The position numbers were made by a program, and so were the translations under genes. Positions 1 through 10,000 of a DNA stretch of 64,000 bases are shown one piece after another; position 1 is the stretch's first letter, and each line of letters begins with the position of its first letter. The notes below the pieces were generated by a model, which worked only from the letters and a program-made list of their open reading frames with translations, did no database searches and was not told where the DNA came from. This DNA is from Acidobacteriota bacterium. Its GTDB lineage: Bacteria; Acidobacteriota; Vicinamibacteria; Marinacidobacterales; Marinacidobacteraceae. The stretch spans positions 57,930-121,929 of the forward strand of contig JAPPGX010000107.1 in the NCBI GenBank assembly GCA_028877265.1, written 5' to 3'.

Positions 1-1222
1 CGGCCCGCCGCGACTCCCTGGTGAGGAGCGCCAGCGAGAGCGCGACGGCCATCGCGAGCGGGACGTGCAGCGTGAAGACACCGGTGTTGCGAACCGCCGA
101 CCACCAGGCGCCGTCGCCCAGGAGGGCCCGGTAGTTCGCGAGTCCCAGAAAAGGGTGGGCGGGGTCGACGAGGCGCCAATCGTGCAGGGAGATCCACAGC
201 GAGAAGAGCAGGGGTCCGAAGGTGAAGAGCAGCAGAAGGGCTGCCGCGGGGGTGAGGAAACCCCAGGCCGCGAGCGTCCTCGAGAGGGCCCGGGGACGCG
301 CGGCGAGGGGAAGGAGGAAGAGGACGAGGGAAACGAGGAGGACGCACCCGAGGGAGGAGGCGATCAGCGCTACGGCCGGGGAGGTCGTCTCTTCGTAGCC
401 GAGGAAGACGAGATGCAGGTTGTTCGCCGGGTCTTCCGCCCGAACAGGGGGTCCCGGGCCCAGCGCGATGCTGCCGCCGTGATAGGTGGCGCCCCCGGCC
501 GCGACGGTGTAGCGCGGGGCGGTCCGCAGGCGCGGAGCGGCAGCGATCGCCGCGCCGACCTCCCGGGGCATCGTCCAGATCCGGTCCGGTTCGCCAAGCG
601 CCGCACCACTGGCCCAGGGAAGGCCGGCCACGCGGGCGGCCGCTTCGGGATCCGCACCGGCCGCCCCGGCAATCTCGGCCGCGCGAAGGCCTCCGGCGAG
701 GCGGGAGGTGCTGATGGCTTCCAGCTCCCCACGCGCCCACTGCTGCGCGGTGACCGCCACGAGCGCGAACATGGCGGCGCAGAGGAACGCAGGCGCGGCG
801 GGAAAACGCGGTGGCGGCGGCGACCGGCGCCGCCCGGCAGCCCACGCCGCCATGCACAGCGCCCCGAGCAGGGCGAGGACGGACGGGGCCCAGGGCCAGC
901 GGCTTCCCTCGTCGCGCGGCTCGACCGCAATCCACGCGGCCGGCTCCAGCGCGCCTGCCCGGTAGGCATGGGCCCCGGGCCCGGCGCCTCCCGCTTCCGG
1001 CGCCACGATCCGGGCGCGGCCGTCGAGCAGTGACAACACGTCCGCCTCGGTAGCTCCCGGCAACTCATAGAGGGATGCCGCCGCGCGGGCCTCCTCGCGG
1101 GTCGCGTGCTCCCGGGCCCGGGATGGCGCGTCCGCAGCCACCACCAGGATCAGGACGCCGGACGCCGCGGCCGCGCCGGCGGCCACCAGAGGGATCACCC
1201 GGGCCGCGCCCGCGCCTCTCAC
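1..1222 (-). CDS. Sugar ABC transporter permease, MalF/UgpA type, with long N-terminal extension (partial)
   Basis: Inner-membrane permease of a carbohydrate ABC importer; its C-terminus lies beyond the left edge. The MalF-like core begins near residue 316 with a segment reading AWGFLTPAAALLLLFTFGP, followed by a short SLHDW-type loop and NYRALLGD, as in UgpA/MalF proteins. About 315 residues precede it, with hydrophobic stretches near the start, around the middle (two close together) and just before the core, plus soluble loops; this is longer than usual. I chose the GTG at 1222 because it overlaps the stop of the binding-protein gene as GTGA, matching the other junctions of this operon. The second permease (MalG-like) is expected just outside the window. 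Confidence 0.8.
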   Translation of the reverse strand, partial: MRGAGAARVIPLVAAGAAAASGVLILVVAADAPSRAREHATREEARAAASLYELPGATEADVLSLLDGRARIVAPEAGGAGPGAHAYRAGALEPAAWIAVEPRDEGSRWPWAPSVLALLGALCMAAWAAGRRRSPPPPRFPAAPAFLCAAMFALVAVTAQQWARGELEAISTSRLAGGLRAAEIAGAAGADPEAAARVAGLPWASGAALGEPDRIWTMPREVGAAIAAAPRLRTAPRYTVAAGGATYHGGSIALGPGPPVRAEDPANNLHLVFLGYEETTSPAVALIASSLGCVLLVSLVLFLLPLAARPRALSRTLAAWGFLTPAAALLLLFTFGPLLFSLWISLHDWRLVDPAHPFLGLANYRALLGDGAWWSAVRNTGVFTLHVPLAMAVALSLALLTRESRRA

Positions 1223-2535
1223 CGCGCCAGCACCTCGTCCACTCGGCGCGCCACCTCCGCCGCACTGCGTTCGAGGGGTTCCCCTCGCAGCAGCCGCCGA
1301 TCCATGATCTCCACCGCCAGGCGCTCGACCCGGGAGAAGTCGCGCACGGTCGCGCCCCAGGTCACCCGCGCCCGCTCCGCCAGCGCGATGAACGCGTCCT
1401 CCACCCCCGTGGGGTCGGCGGCGGCGATCTCCGCGGCGACGTCAACCCGCGTCGGGATCGCAAGGCCGGAGCGCGCCCGGATCCGCTGCGCCTCGGGCGA
1501 GGCGAGGAAGCCCGCCAGGTCGATTGCCTGCCGGGGATTCGCCGCGTTCGGAGGCACCGCCCACCCGGACGCGTAGAGAACACTCGTCGCACCCGCCTGC
1601 GACGGATGATGCGGAATCGGCAGGATCGCCAGGTCCAGCGCGCCGGCCTGCACCAGGTGGCGGAAGAGCGGAAGCATCCAGTGCCCCGACAGCAGGAACG
1701 CCTGCCCGCCCGACGCGAACCGGGCCTCCCGCGCCGGATCCCCCTGCTGGACGAACTGGGCGCCCGGCGTCAGGCCCTCCTCGGCCAGTTCTGTGAGGAA
1801 CGCGTAGGCGGTGAGCGCCGCCGGTCCGTCCAGGTACCCGGTGGCGCGGTCGCCGCCGGGAGCGAGGATGTCGCCGCCGGCCGACCAGACGAACGGCACC
1901 CACTGGAAGAGGTTGCGCGGGAAATCGAACCCGTAGACGTCCGGTCTGCCGTCACCGTCCCGGTCGGTGGTCACGGAACGGGCCGCGCGGCGAAAGTCCT
2001 CCCAGGTCCAACCGCCGGTCCAGGCGCCGGTTTGCCCAACCACGGTCCGGTCGATCCCCGCACCCGCCAGCACGGCGCGGTTCGCGTAGATGACCATCGG
2101 AGTGAAGTCCTTGGGCAGCGCGAACAGGGCCCGGCCGCGCCGGTACGCCTCGAGGACCTGCGGGAAGACCTGGTCGGCCTGAAAGTCCAGCGCCGCCTGG
2201 TAGGGCGCCAGGTCCACCGCGAGCCCGCGGTCCACGAAGGTGGGGATGTCGGGCGAGTCGAGGAGGTACACATCGGGGGGATGCCCCGCCGCGATGGAGG
2301 TGAGGAGACGCTCCTCGTATCCGTTCGGCGCGGACTCGAGAAGGACTCGCGTCCCCGGGCGGAGCGCCTCGTAGCGGTCGGCAACCTCCTGCTCGATCTC
2401 GAGTTCATAGCCGCCGGCCCAAAGGGCGACCCGGAGGGTGGTGACGCCCGGCGAGACGCCGGAACCGGCGGGAACGCAGGCGACGGCGGCGAGGGAAAGG
2501 GCGGCCGGGAAGAGGATCCTGACGCCGGGGCTCAT
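1219..2535 (-). CDS. Extracellular solute-binding lipoprotein of sugar ABC transporter (MalE/UgpB-like)
   Basis: Captures the sugar or glycoside for the adjacent permease. The 438-residue product starts with a lipoprotein signal peptide (MSPGVRILFPAALSLAAVAC; lipobox AVAC), so it should be anchored on the outer face of the inner membrane. The mature part has family 1 features: a TLRVALWAGG first strand, DVYLLDSPDIPTF, GFPR/GLFQW-like hinge text and a C-terminal SGLAIPTR segment. The ATG at 2535 overlaps the stop of the ATPase gene (ATGA), and a longer in-frame N-terminus would lack a signal peptide. Substrate is not readable from the sequence; the neighbouring glycosidase argues for a small glycoside. 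Confidence 0.85.
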   Translation of the reverse strand: MSPGVRILFPAALSLAAVACVPAGSGVSPGVTTLRVALWAGGYELEIEQEVADRYEALRPGTRVLLESAPNGYEERLLTSIAAGHPPDVYLLDSPDIPTFVDRGLAVDLAPYQAALDFQADQVFPQVLEAYRRGRALFALPKDFTPMVIYANRAVLAGAGIDRTVVGQTGAWTGGWTWEDFRRAARSVTTDRDGDGRPDVYGFDFPRNLFQWVPFVWSAGGDILAPGGDRATGYLDGPAALTAYAFLTELAEEGLTPGAQFVQQGDPAREARFASGGQAFLLSGHWMLPLFRHLVQAGALDLAILPIPHHPSQAGATSVLYASGWAVPPNAANPRQAIDLAGFLASPEAQRIRARSGLAIPTRVDVAAEIAAADPTGVEDAFIALAERARVTWGATVRDFSRVERLAVEIMDRRLLRGEPLERSAAEVARRVDEVLAR

Positions 2536-3683
2536 GGCGGCGATGCCCCGCCCGGCCGGGACGCTGCCCCGATGCGGCTGCCATCCGGGCCGAAGAGATG
2601 CGTCCGCTCCCACACGACCGCGACCTCGACGCGGTCCCCGGCCGCGACGCGCAGCGCCGAGGGCGCCCGCGCCACCCAGGCCGCCTCACCCGGCCCGTCG
2701 AGGTGCACCCGCTGCTCGCTGCCCAGCGACTCGACGCGCAGCGCGGTGGCGGTGAACTCGGCGGATGAGTGGGCTCCGCCGGACATGCCCACGGAGTCTG
2801 GCTGCGGGCCGGGGCCGGGCCGGGTGACGACGGCGAGCGTGAGGTCCTCGGGGCGCACCCCCAGCGTGGCCTCGCGGTGATCCAGGGGGCCCGGGAAGAC
2901 GAACGGGCCGCCGGCGAGGCGGCCGTCCCGGCCGCGGACCAGGTGGAGCCGGTTCATGGGAGGCGATCCCACGAAGCCCGCCACGAAGAGGTTGGCGGGC
3001 CTTTCGTAGACCTCGGCCGGCGTCCCCACCTGCTGCACCCGGCCCCGATCCATCACCGCGACCCGCTGGCCGAGCGAGAGCGCCTCGACCTGGTCGTGAG
3101 TGACGAAGATCATGGTCGTGCCGAGGCGGCGGTGGAGCGCGGCGATCTCGTCTCGGGTCTGCAGCCGCAGCGCGGCGTCCAGGTTCGACAGCGGCTCGTC
3201 GAAGAGAAAGACCCCGGGATCGCGCACCATGGCGCGTCCCAGCGCCACCCGCTGCTGCTGTCCGCCCGAGAGTTGGCCGGGACGCCGGGACAGGAGTCCC
3301 CGGAGCCCTAGTACATCGGCAACCTCGCGCACGCGACCCTCGATCGCGGGCGTACCCGCGCCCCGCACCCGAAGGCCGAAGCCCAGATTCTCGGCGACGG
3401 TCATGTGCGGATACAGGGCGTAGCTCTGAAAGACCATCGCCACGTCGCGGCCGCCCGGCGCGACCTCGTCCACGCAACGGTCCCCGATCCACACCTCCCC
3501 GGCGTCCCGCTCCTCAAGACCGGCGATGAGGCGCAGCAGCGTGCTCTTGCCGCACCCCGAGGGACCCACCAGCACCATCAGTTCGCCGGGGCGGATCTCG
3601 AGATCGACGTCCGCCACGGCCGTCACGTCCCCGAAACGCTTCTGGACGCCCTTCAGCGCCACCGCCCGGGGCTCGCGGGTCAT
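2532..3683 (-). CDS. Sugar ABC transporter ATP-binding protein, MalK/UgpC type
   Basis: Energises the adjacent importer. The 383-residue protein carries Walker A GPSGCGKST at residues 40-48, the Q-loop glutamine near 86, signature LSGGQQQR at 138-145, Walker B VFLFDEP at 158-164 and the switch histidine in FVTHDQ near 196. The roughly 150-residue C-terminal part is the TOBE/MalK regulatory domain, including an LGVRPEDL segment. The ATG at 3683 overlaps the glycosidase stop (ATGA). The ATPase lying between a glycosidase and the binding protein makes one uptake-and-degradation operon. MalK-type ATPases often serve several importers, so it need not be exclusive to this one. Confidence 0.92.
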   Translation of the reverse strand: MTREPRAVALKGVQKRFGDVTAVADVDLEIRPGELMVLVGPSGCGKSTLLRLIAGLEERDAGEVWIGDRCVDEVAPGGRDVAMVFQSYALYPHMTVAENLGFGLRVRGAGTPAIEGRVREVADVLGLRGLLSRRPGQLSGGQQQRVALGRAMVRDPGVFLFDEPLSNLDAALRLQTRDEIAALHRRLGTTMIFVTHDQVEALSLGQRVAVMDRGRVQQVGTPAEVYERPANLFVAGFVGSPPMNRLHLVRGRDGRLAGGPFVFPGPLDHREATLGVRPEDLTLAVVTRPGPGPQPDSVGMSGGAHSSAEFTATALRVESLGSEQRVHLDGPGEAAWVARAPSALRVAAGDRVEVAVVWERTHLFGPDGSRIGAASRPGGASPP

Positions 3684-5890
3684 GGCCGCCGGCCCTCGCC
3701 CCGCCCGTCCAGCGACTCCCACTCAACCCGGAGCGCCCGCTCCCGGGGCCCCTCGTACCGCGTTCCATCCACCGCGAGCGAGACCCGGCCCTCGTCGAGC
3801 TCGACCGCGACGCGGCGGCCGCGAGCACGCACCGGCCCCAGCCGTACCCGGGGCAGCTCGTGCGGCAGCGGCCGCACCTCGACGCCCTCCTCGTCGAAGT
3901 GAAGCCCGGCGATCCCCCGGGCGAGCAGGTCCAGCACCCACGAATGCTGGTAGTCGTCGATGCCGCGGAAGTGGCAGGCCCGGCCGGTGTAGGGGTTGTA
4001 GTGCTCGAAGGCGTTGGGGCGGCGCGGGTCGCCGTCGGTAAACATCAGGTGCACGAAGCGGATGAGCCGGTCCGCGGCCAGCTCCCCCGCACGCGGGTGC
4101 CCGCGCCGCCAGCTGCGGAGCAGTCCTTCGATCACGTGGCTGGTCGTCATCGGCCACGCGCGGCCGTTCCACGGGCAGTTGCGCCGCTTCCCCCGCCAGA
4201 CTCCCTCGGCGGAAAAACGGGGGTCGTCCACGCTGGACGACGGCACCGGAAAGGGGGTGCCAAAGGTGCGGGGGTTCTCGAGGTGGTCCAGCAGGGCGTC
4301 GAGGCGGGAGGCATCCACCCGGCCGGTCAGCATCGGGTAGAAGCCCACCGCGGCCTTGACGCCGGTGCGTTCGAAGGTGCGCCCGTCCACGTCGGTGAAA
4401 AAGCGCGCCTCGGGGCACCACATGCGCTGGGTGATGGCGGCCTCGCAACGCACCTCGAGCGCCCGCCAGTCGGAAGCGTCGCCGGTCCGCCCGACCCGCC
4501 CGGCGAGCGTCGCTAGCGCGCGGAAGAGCTGATGGGCATAGACCGTCACGTCGATTCCCTTGAGGCGCAGGCGCGGCTCCCAGCCGCGCACGTCCGCCTC
4601 CGGGTCCACCGCCAGGTACCGCGACATGTACTCCTGCCCGGTCTCGAAGTGGTTCACGACCGTGAACATGCCCGAGCCCTCGGGGTCGCGCGAACGGTTC
4701 AGCCAGTGCGCGTAGCGGGACAGGCCGTCGTAAGCGCGGGCCAGGGCCGCAGGGTCTGGATGCATCGCATCCGCCGCGAGCAGGGCGTCGCCCCAGTTCG
4801 CGTGGTAGAAGTCGGTGCGTTCGAGGTGGTTCGGGTAGAGCCGTCCGTGCAGCGAACCGTCCTCCTTCTGGTTGTCGAGGAAGTTGAGGAGCGATCCCCA
4901 CGCCTCGCGGCCGCCCGCGCGCCAGCGCATCTCCATCATGTGGCACTGCGCGCTGTAGGCGATCGGGACGTGGAAGTACTCGATCCCCTCCGCGATGCAG
5001 GGATGGCGCACGTTGCCCGAGCCGCCCTCGATGCGGTTGAGTCCCAGGCCGTGGATGCGGTGGTCGAAGGTGCGGTCCAGGCGGGGGTCGCCGCAGGTGA
5101 AAGCGGGGAAGCCGGCGAAGAAGGACTCCCAGGTGAGGCGGTCGTCGGGGGCGCGACTCCCCTGCCACGGCCGCTCGGACAGCCGCGGGTCGAGGTGCAT
5201 GCGGAGCGAAAGGAATCCCTGGCCGGAGGCGGGAACCGGGAACGCGGCCGCCACCCAGAGCCAGCCGCGCTCGCTGTTGGCGGCCTCGGGGATGCCGTCG
5301 GGGTCTTCGATGTCCCCGGTTCCCCCTTCCGCAAACGGAGACGTGGTCCAATCGGGCTGCGCACCGCCCTCCGAGGGGAGAATCCGGCGCCACGCGGGGG
5401 CATGGGACCCGCGGATCTCCATGCCGACCGACAGGTCCTGCCCGGCCCGATCGGCGAGGCGTCGAACCCAGCGCACACCCCCGGAGGAGGGCTCTATCCC
5501 GGACACCGACCCCGCCGGCTGGGCCGTGAACACGACCACGAAGCCGTCGGCCGCTCCCGGCGGGAGCGCCCAGGCACTCTCCAGGATGCCGCCGGGGAGG
5601 ACCTGTCGGGTCTCGACCGCCGGCGCGCCGTCCGCGGTCCGCCACTCGGCCACCAGCGCGCCCGGGCGCCAGCGAAGTCCGGCAGGTCCCGCCGAAAGCG
5701 GAATCTCCGCGCCCGTACCGTCCAGCAGGGCCACCGAAAAACACGGACCCGCCTCGTACTGCAGCAGATGGGCGGCGTCCCAGAATCCGGGCCGGTGCAG
5801 CCAACGGGGAAACGGCGGCGCCCAGAGCACCCCGTCGAGTCCCCCCAGGTACCACTTGTCGGGCCGGGCGAGGGCTTCGATGCGGCTCAA
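3680..5890 (-). CDS. MGH1-like/GH63-like glycoside hydrolase ((alpha/alpha)6 barrel)
   Basis: Probable cytoplasmic glycosidase of about 736 residues; no signal peptide is visible. The C-terminal two thirds reads like the MGH1-like (mannosylglycerate/glucosylglycerate hydrolase) branch of GH63: conserved NRIEGGSGNVRHPCIAEG, NQKEDGSLHGRLYP, GMFTVVNHFETGQEYMSRY, CPWNGRAWPMTTS and GIDDYQHSWVLDL blocks. The N-terminal part is a beta-sandwich-like region. No ATG fits: the gene must begin downstream of the neighbouring SDR (ending at 6001), and the best candidate is TTG at 5890, just before SRIEALARPDKWYLGG. Position at the head of the ABC operon suggests it hydrolyses the imported glycoside; a compatible-solute glycoside is an inference from the family. 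The start is the least certain part. Confidence 0.75.
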   Translation of the reverse strand: MSRIEALARPDKWYLGGLDGVLWAPPFPRWLHRPGFWDAAHLLQYEAGPCFSVALLDGTGAEIPLSAGPAGLRWRPGALVAEWRTADGAPAVETRQVLPGGILESAWALPPGAADGFVVVFTAQPAGSVSGIEPSSGGVRWVRRLADRAGQDLSVGMEIRGSHAPAWRRILPSEGGAQPDWTTSPFAEGGTGDIEDPDGIPEAANSERGWLWVAAAFPVPASGQGFLSLRMHLDPRLSERPWQGSRAPDDRLTWESFFAGFPAFTCGDPRLDRTFDHRIHGLGLNRIEGGSGNVRHPCIAEGIEYFHVPIAYSAQCHMMEMRWRAGGREAWGSLLNFLDNQKEDGSLHGRLYPNHLERTDFYHANWGDALLAADAMHPDPAALARAYDGLSRYAHWLNRSRDPEGSGMFTVVNHFETGQEYMSRYLAVDPEADVRGWEPRLRLKGIDVTVYAHQLFRALATLAGRVGRTGDASDWRALEVRCEAAITQRMWCPEARFFTDVDGRTFERTGVKAAVGFYPMLTGRVDASRLDALLDHLENPRTFGTPFPVPSSSVDDPRFSAEGVWRGKRRNCPWNGRAWPMTTSHVIEGLLRSWRRGHPRAGELAADRLIRFVHLMFTDGDPRRPNAFEHYNPYTGRACHFRGIDDYQHSWVLDLLARGIAGLHFDEEGVEVRPLPHELPRVRLGPVRARGRRVAVELDEGRVSLAVDGTRYEGPRERALRVEWESLDGRGEGRRP

Positions 5891-5965
5891 GTGTCCACGC
5901 TGGTCAGGGGATCGCCATGATACGGCGGTCCACCAACAGCCGTGATGGCGACACCGGACCGGAAA

Positions 5966-5983
5966 GCCGGCTTCAGCCGGCAC
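5966..5983 (+). repeat. REP-like palindrome, copy 1 (single hairpin)
   Basis: The sequence GCCGGCTTCAGCCGGC followed by AC forms a 6-bp stem with a TTCA loop. It shares the TTCA core and the trailing GGCAC with the copies at 41435, 42079 and 50467, and like them it lies just beyond a stop codon (here the leftward SDR gene ending at 6001). The second hairpin of the full element is degenerate here. It could also work as a factor-independent terminator, although no T-run follows. Confidence 0.45.
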
Positions 5984-6000
5984 CGCGGGCCCCGTCCGGA

Positions 6001-7002
6001 TCAGGCGGAGTCGCGGCCCCGGAACCAGTTCACCGTTTCCAGGAGCGTGACCCGGCCGTCGCGAGGGTCGTGGCCCAGTTCCCACGTCGCCTTCTCGGAG
6101 CTGAAATACCAGTAGCAGGCGGCCATTTCCCGGCTGATGCGGTCCACCGCCGGTTCGCGTCCGACCTGGCGCGCGACTTCCTCGGTGAGCAAGGCGCCCG
6201 CGGTGTAGAGGCCGCGCGCGAGCCGCAGGCGCGGCGCTGGCGAACCGGACACCTCCGCGAGACGGGCGAAGAAGTCGGCGAAGCTCCAGTTGTGCCCGCC
6301 GAGCAGGTAGCGCTGGCCGGCTCGTCCCTTCGCCATGGCGGCCACGACCCCGGCCGCCGCATCCCGGACATCCACGAAGTTCAGACCGCCAGGCGGAATC
6401 ACGCTGAGCTGGCCGGAGAGAAACCGGAGCACGTCCCCGGTCGAAGACAGCCTTTCGTCGCCGGGACCGAGCAGCAGTGACGGGTTCACGATCACCACCT
6501 CGATGTCGCCGGCGTCGGCGAGCAGCGCGCGCTCCTGCAGCCACTTGCTCCGGTAGTAGGGCCAGCGTCCGATCAGCTCGATGGGAACGGGCGCCGTCTC
6601 GTCGCAGTCGGGTTCCGGATCGTGCGAAACGGCGATCGTGCCGCTGGTGGACACGAGCACGATCCGCTCCACACCCGCCCGCCGGGCGGCGGCCGCCAGC
6701 GTGCGGGCGCCGTCCACGTGAACCCGCTGGAGACCGGCGGCGGCGTCCGGGTCGCGGGAGACCCGTCCCGCGAGGTGGAAGACCCGCTGGACCCCCTCTA
6801 GCGCCCCGTCCAGTCCCGCTCCCGAGACCACGTCGCCGACCACCGCCTCCACACCGCGGGCGGCGAGGTCGGGGGCGGGCTGGCGGGCAAGCACCCGAAC
6901 GGGCTCGCCGTCCTCGAGCAGCAGGGGAAGGAGATGGCTGCCGAGAAAGCCGGTCGCCCCGGTGACCAGGACCGGAGCGGCCGGAGACGTCGCTTCGCTC
7001 AC
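6001..7002 (-). CDS. NAD(P)-dependent epimerase/dehydratase, extended SDR (HpnA/DFR-like)
   Basis: A 333-residue extended short-chain dehydrogenase. It has the Rossmann motif TGATGFLG near residue 15, a VFHLAG motif near 77, the LVSTSGT strand with catalytic Ser, and YYRSK supplying the Tyr-x-x-x-Lys pair. The overall pattern matches dihydroflavonol-reductase/HpnA-like SDRs that act on sugar, sterol or lipid substrates; the substrate cannot be read. The start is a GTG only 10 bp after the stop of the acyl reductase fusion gene, so it is the last gene of the lipid block, and a partner in reduced-lipid metabolism is plausible. It is followed by a REP-like hairpin. Confidence 0.8.
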   Translation of the reverse strand: MSEATSPAAPVLVTGATGFLGSHLLPLLLEDGEPVRVLARQPAPDLAARGVEAVVGDVVSGAGLDGALEGVQRVFHLAGRVSRDPDAAAGLQRVHVDGARTLAAAARRAGVERIVLVSTSGTIAVSHDPEPDCDETAPVPIELIGRWPYYRSKWLQERALLADAGDIEVVIVNPSLLLGPGDERLSSTGDVLRFLSGQLSVIPPGGLNFVDVRDAAAGVVAAMAKGRAGQRYLLGGHNWSFADFFARLAEVSGSPAPRLRLARGLYTAGALLTEEVARQVGREPAVDRISREMAACYWYFSSEKATWELGHDPRDGRVTLLETVNWFRGRDSA

Positions 7003-7012
7003 GCGGTGCTCC

Positions 7013-10000
7013 TCAGCCTACCGGCGTCGGATCGGGCACCCGGTCGTTGGCCGGCGCACCGGCGGAACGTGGAGATTCCGCGCCCGCCGGCTCCGCGCCT
7101 TCGAGGATGCGCGCGGCCTCCTCCTCGAGCTGGATCGGTTCCTGGCGCCCCAGACGCTCGACCATGGTCTGGACGAGCGCGGTCACCCGCGCTTCCGCAA
7201 CCGCGGCCCGGACCCCTTCCCCGGCGAAGCGAAGCAGGAAATCGTGGGAGAGGAACGGCCCGATCCGCGCCGCCACGGTGCGCGAACGGAGCCCGACGGC
7301 GCCGGGGGGGAACGCTCCCCAGGTGTCGAGGTGGATGGGCAGGACCCCGACCCGGCAGCGGTACGCCAGGTGCGCGAACCCGCGCCGGAACTTCTGGATC
7401 TGCCCGCTCCGCGACCTCGTTCCTTCCGGAAACACCAGCACGCTGTAGCCCTGGTTCAGATACCCCGCGGCCCGGTCCAGCGACTCGCGGAGCGAGCCGC
7501 GGCGTTCCATCGGGACGAGGTTGGTGAAGTTGCCGAAGAAGGTGCGCTTCACCCGGTTGTCGAAGAAATAGTCGGCGGCGGCCAGGGCGAGGAGGTTCGA
7601 GCCCGCGTCCCCGAGCGCCATCTTCACGAGTCCCATGTCGAGATGGGAACCGTGATTCGCCACCACCAGGTAGTTCGTGTGGTTCGGGACGTGCGCCCGG
7701 CCCGTGAAGGTCGGCTCCAGCACCTGGTGGTAGAACCAGTGCTGAACCTCGGTCAGCGCCGCGCGTCCGGCCTTGGCCACGGCCGGCGGAATGTCGATCT
7801 CGTCCTCGTCGTGCTTCTTCCCGGACTCGGCGCGGCGCGGACGGCGGCCCCGGACGGCCGCCGGCGGCGTCCGCACGGCGAGGATCAGCTCCTCGATCGT
7901 GGCCATGTTGGCAAGCGCCTCGGGCGCCGCCGACTCGCCGAACTCGCCTTCGAGTCCGGCCGCGAGTTCGTTGTACATGAGGCTGTCGAAGCCCAGCTCC
8001 GCGAAGGAGGACGACGTCCGGATCTCCGAGACGGGACGCTCGCAGATGGTTGCGATCAGTTCGAGGATCCGATTCCCCGAGACGGCCTCCTCGCCGGATT
8101 CGGCGGCCGCCTCTTGGCGCCGGTCGCGCAGCCAGCGCACGAGTTCGGCCCGCTTCACCTTGCGGGTGGCCGTCCGGGGGAGCGTTTCGTCCGAGAACTC
8201 GACGGTCTTGATCCGCTTGTGCAGCGGCAATCGGGACGAAACGGAACGGACGTGGGCCTCGACGCGCCGCCTGCCTTCCGGCGTCTTCTCCTTCGGGACG
8301 ACGACCGCCGCCACCTGCTCGGCCATCCCGTCGGGAAGTCCGACGACAGCGAGTTCGGCAATCAGGTCCGGCGAGGCGTAGATCTCTTCTACCTCGTCCG
8401 GGTAGATGTTCTTGCCGCCGCTGTCCACGATCACGTCCTTGCGGCGGCCGACGAGGAAGAGGTGTCCGTCCTCGTCGAGACGTCCCAGGTCGCCCGTGTA
8501 GAGCCAGCCGTCGCGAAGCGCTTCCGCCGTCGCCTCCTCGTTTCCGTAGTACCCGGCCATGACGTTCGGGCCCTTCGCCGCGACCTCGCCGACCCCCGAG
8601 GCGTCGGGGTCCACGATGCGAATCTCGATCCCGGGAAGCGCCTTGCCGACGCTGCCGATGGGAACGGGACCGTCCGGAGAGGTCACCGTCAGCACGGGCG
8701 CCGCTTCCGTGAGTCCGTAGCCCTGGGCGATGTGGAACCCGAGGCCCCGGAACGCCTTCCAGGTCGCCTCCGATAGCGCGGACGCGCCGCTGATCAGATA
8801 GCGGATCCTGCCTCCCAGCGCGGTGTGCACCGGCAGGAAGACCGCGGGCCCGATGTTGACTCCGGTGTCCTCCCGAAGGAGGTGCGCCGCGTCGATCAGG
8901 GCGGTGGCGAGGTCTTCCGCCCGCTGCGACCGATCCGCGAAGGGCGCCAGGATGCGCCGCCGCAGAAGGTCCCACAGCGCCGGCACGCCGACGATGCAGG
9001 TGGTGTGCCCCTTTTGAAGTTCGGTGTTGATGGCGTCGGGGCCGATCTCGTCCAGATAGGCGATCTGGGCGCCCCGGGACAGCGGAAGCAGGAAGCCGGT
9101 GGTGAACTCGAAGGAATGGTGGAGCGGCAGGATGCTGAGCGCGCCGTCCTTCTCGCCGATGTCGTAGACCGACAGCAGTTTGGCCACGAGCGAGGTGAAG
9201 TTCCGGTGCGTCAGCATCACCCCCTTGGGCGTGCCGGTCGTTCCGGAGGTGAAGAGGATGGAGGCCAGCGCCGTCGGGCTGGTCCGGACTGGTTTTGGGG
9301 GCGGCGCCTCCCCGTCCTCCGTTTCCCCCATTGCGAAGACATCCCGGAACGGATGGGCGGCGACGGGTGGCGCGGCGCCGTTATCGCGCGCGAGCCCGGA
9401 ATGGCGCTCGAACAGCGAGTCGCTCATCAGGACCGCCCTGGCGTCCCCAAGCCGGAGGAGCCGGGCGATCTCCTCGCGGCGCAGGTCGCGTTCGAGCGGG
9501 ATGGCGGTCGCCCCGATCCGCTGGATGGCGAAATACGCCATGCCCCACTCAGGAGAGTTCTCTCCGATCAGCCCGACGTGATCGCCCGCGCCGAGCCCCC
9601 GGGCCGCCAGGAATCCGGCCCCCCTGAGAACGCACTCCCGGAGATCGGCATAGGTGTACCGCTCCTCCCGGCCGTCGCGGCTGATCCGCATCGCGACCCG
9701 CCCGGCGTGGTTCTTCGTGCAGGCCTCGAACAGCTCGTTGATCGTCCGGTAGGTGTAGACGCGCTTCTGCGCGCGGCGCTGGCCGCGCTCCTGGTCCTCG
9801 AGGGCCGGGAACACCCACCGCTCGAGGCCGGGCAGATGGACGTGGAGCCAGTAGTCGTACCAGTCGATTTCCTCGGGATTGAAGAACAGCTTTCCGTCGT
9901 TTCCGTCGAGCCGGGCAAAGAGGTCGTGCGTGTGGTCGGCGCGGAAGATGAACTCCTCGCCGGCAATGAAGGGCCGGAACGTGTGGTACTGCCGCTCGCC

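Noticed and set aside
1075..2880. Long plus-strand open frame of about 600 codons
   Set aside because: It is antisense to the binding-protein and ATPase genes, is rich in Pro, Arg and Gly, and has no recognisable family; it is a by-product of high G+C.
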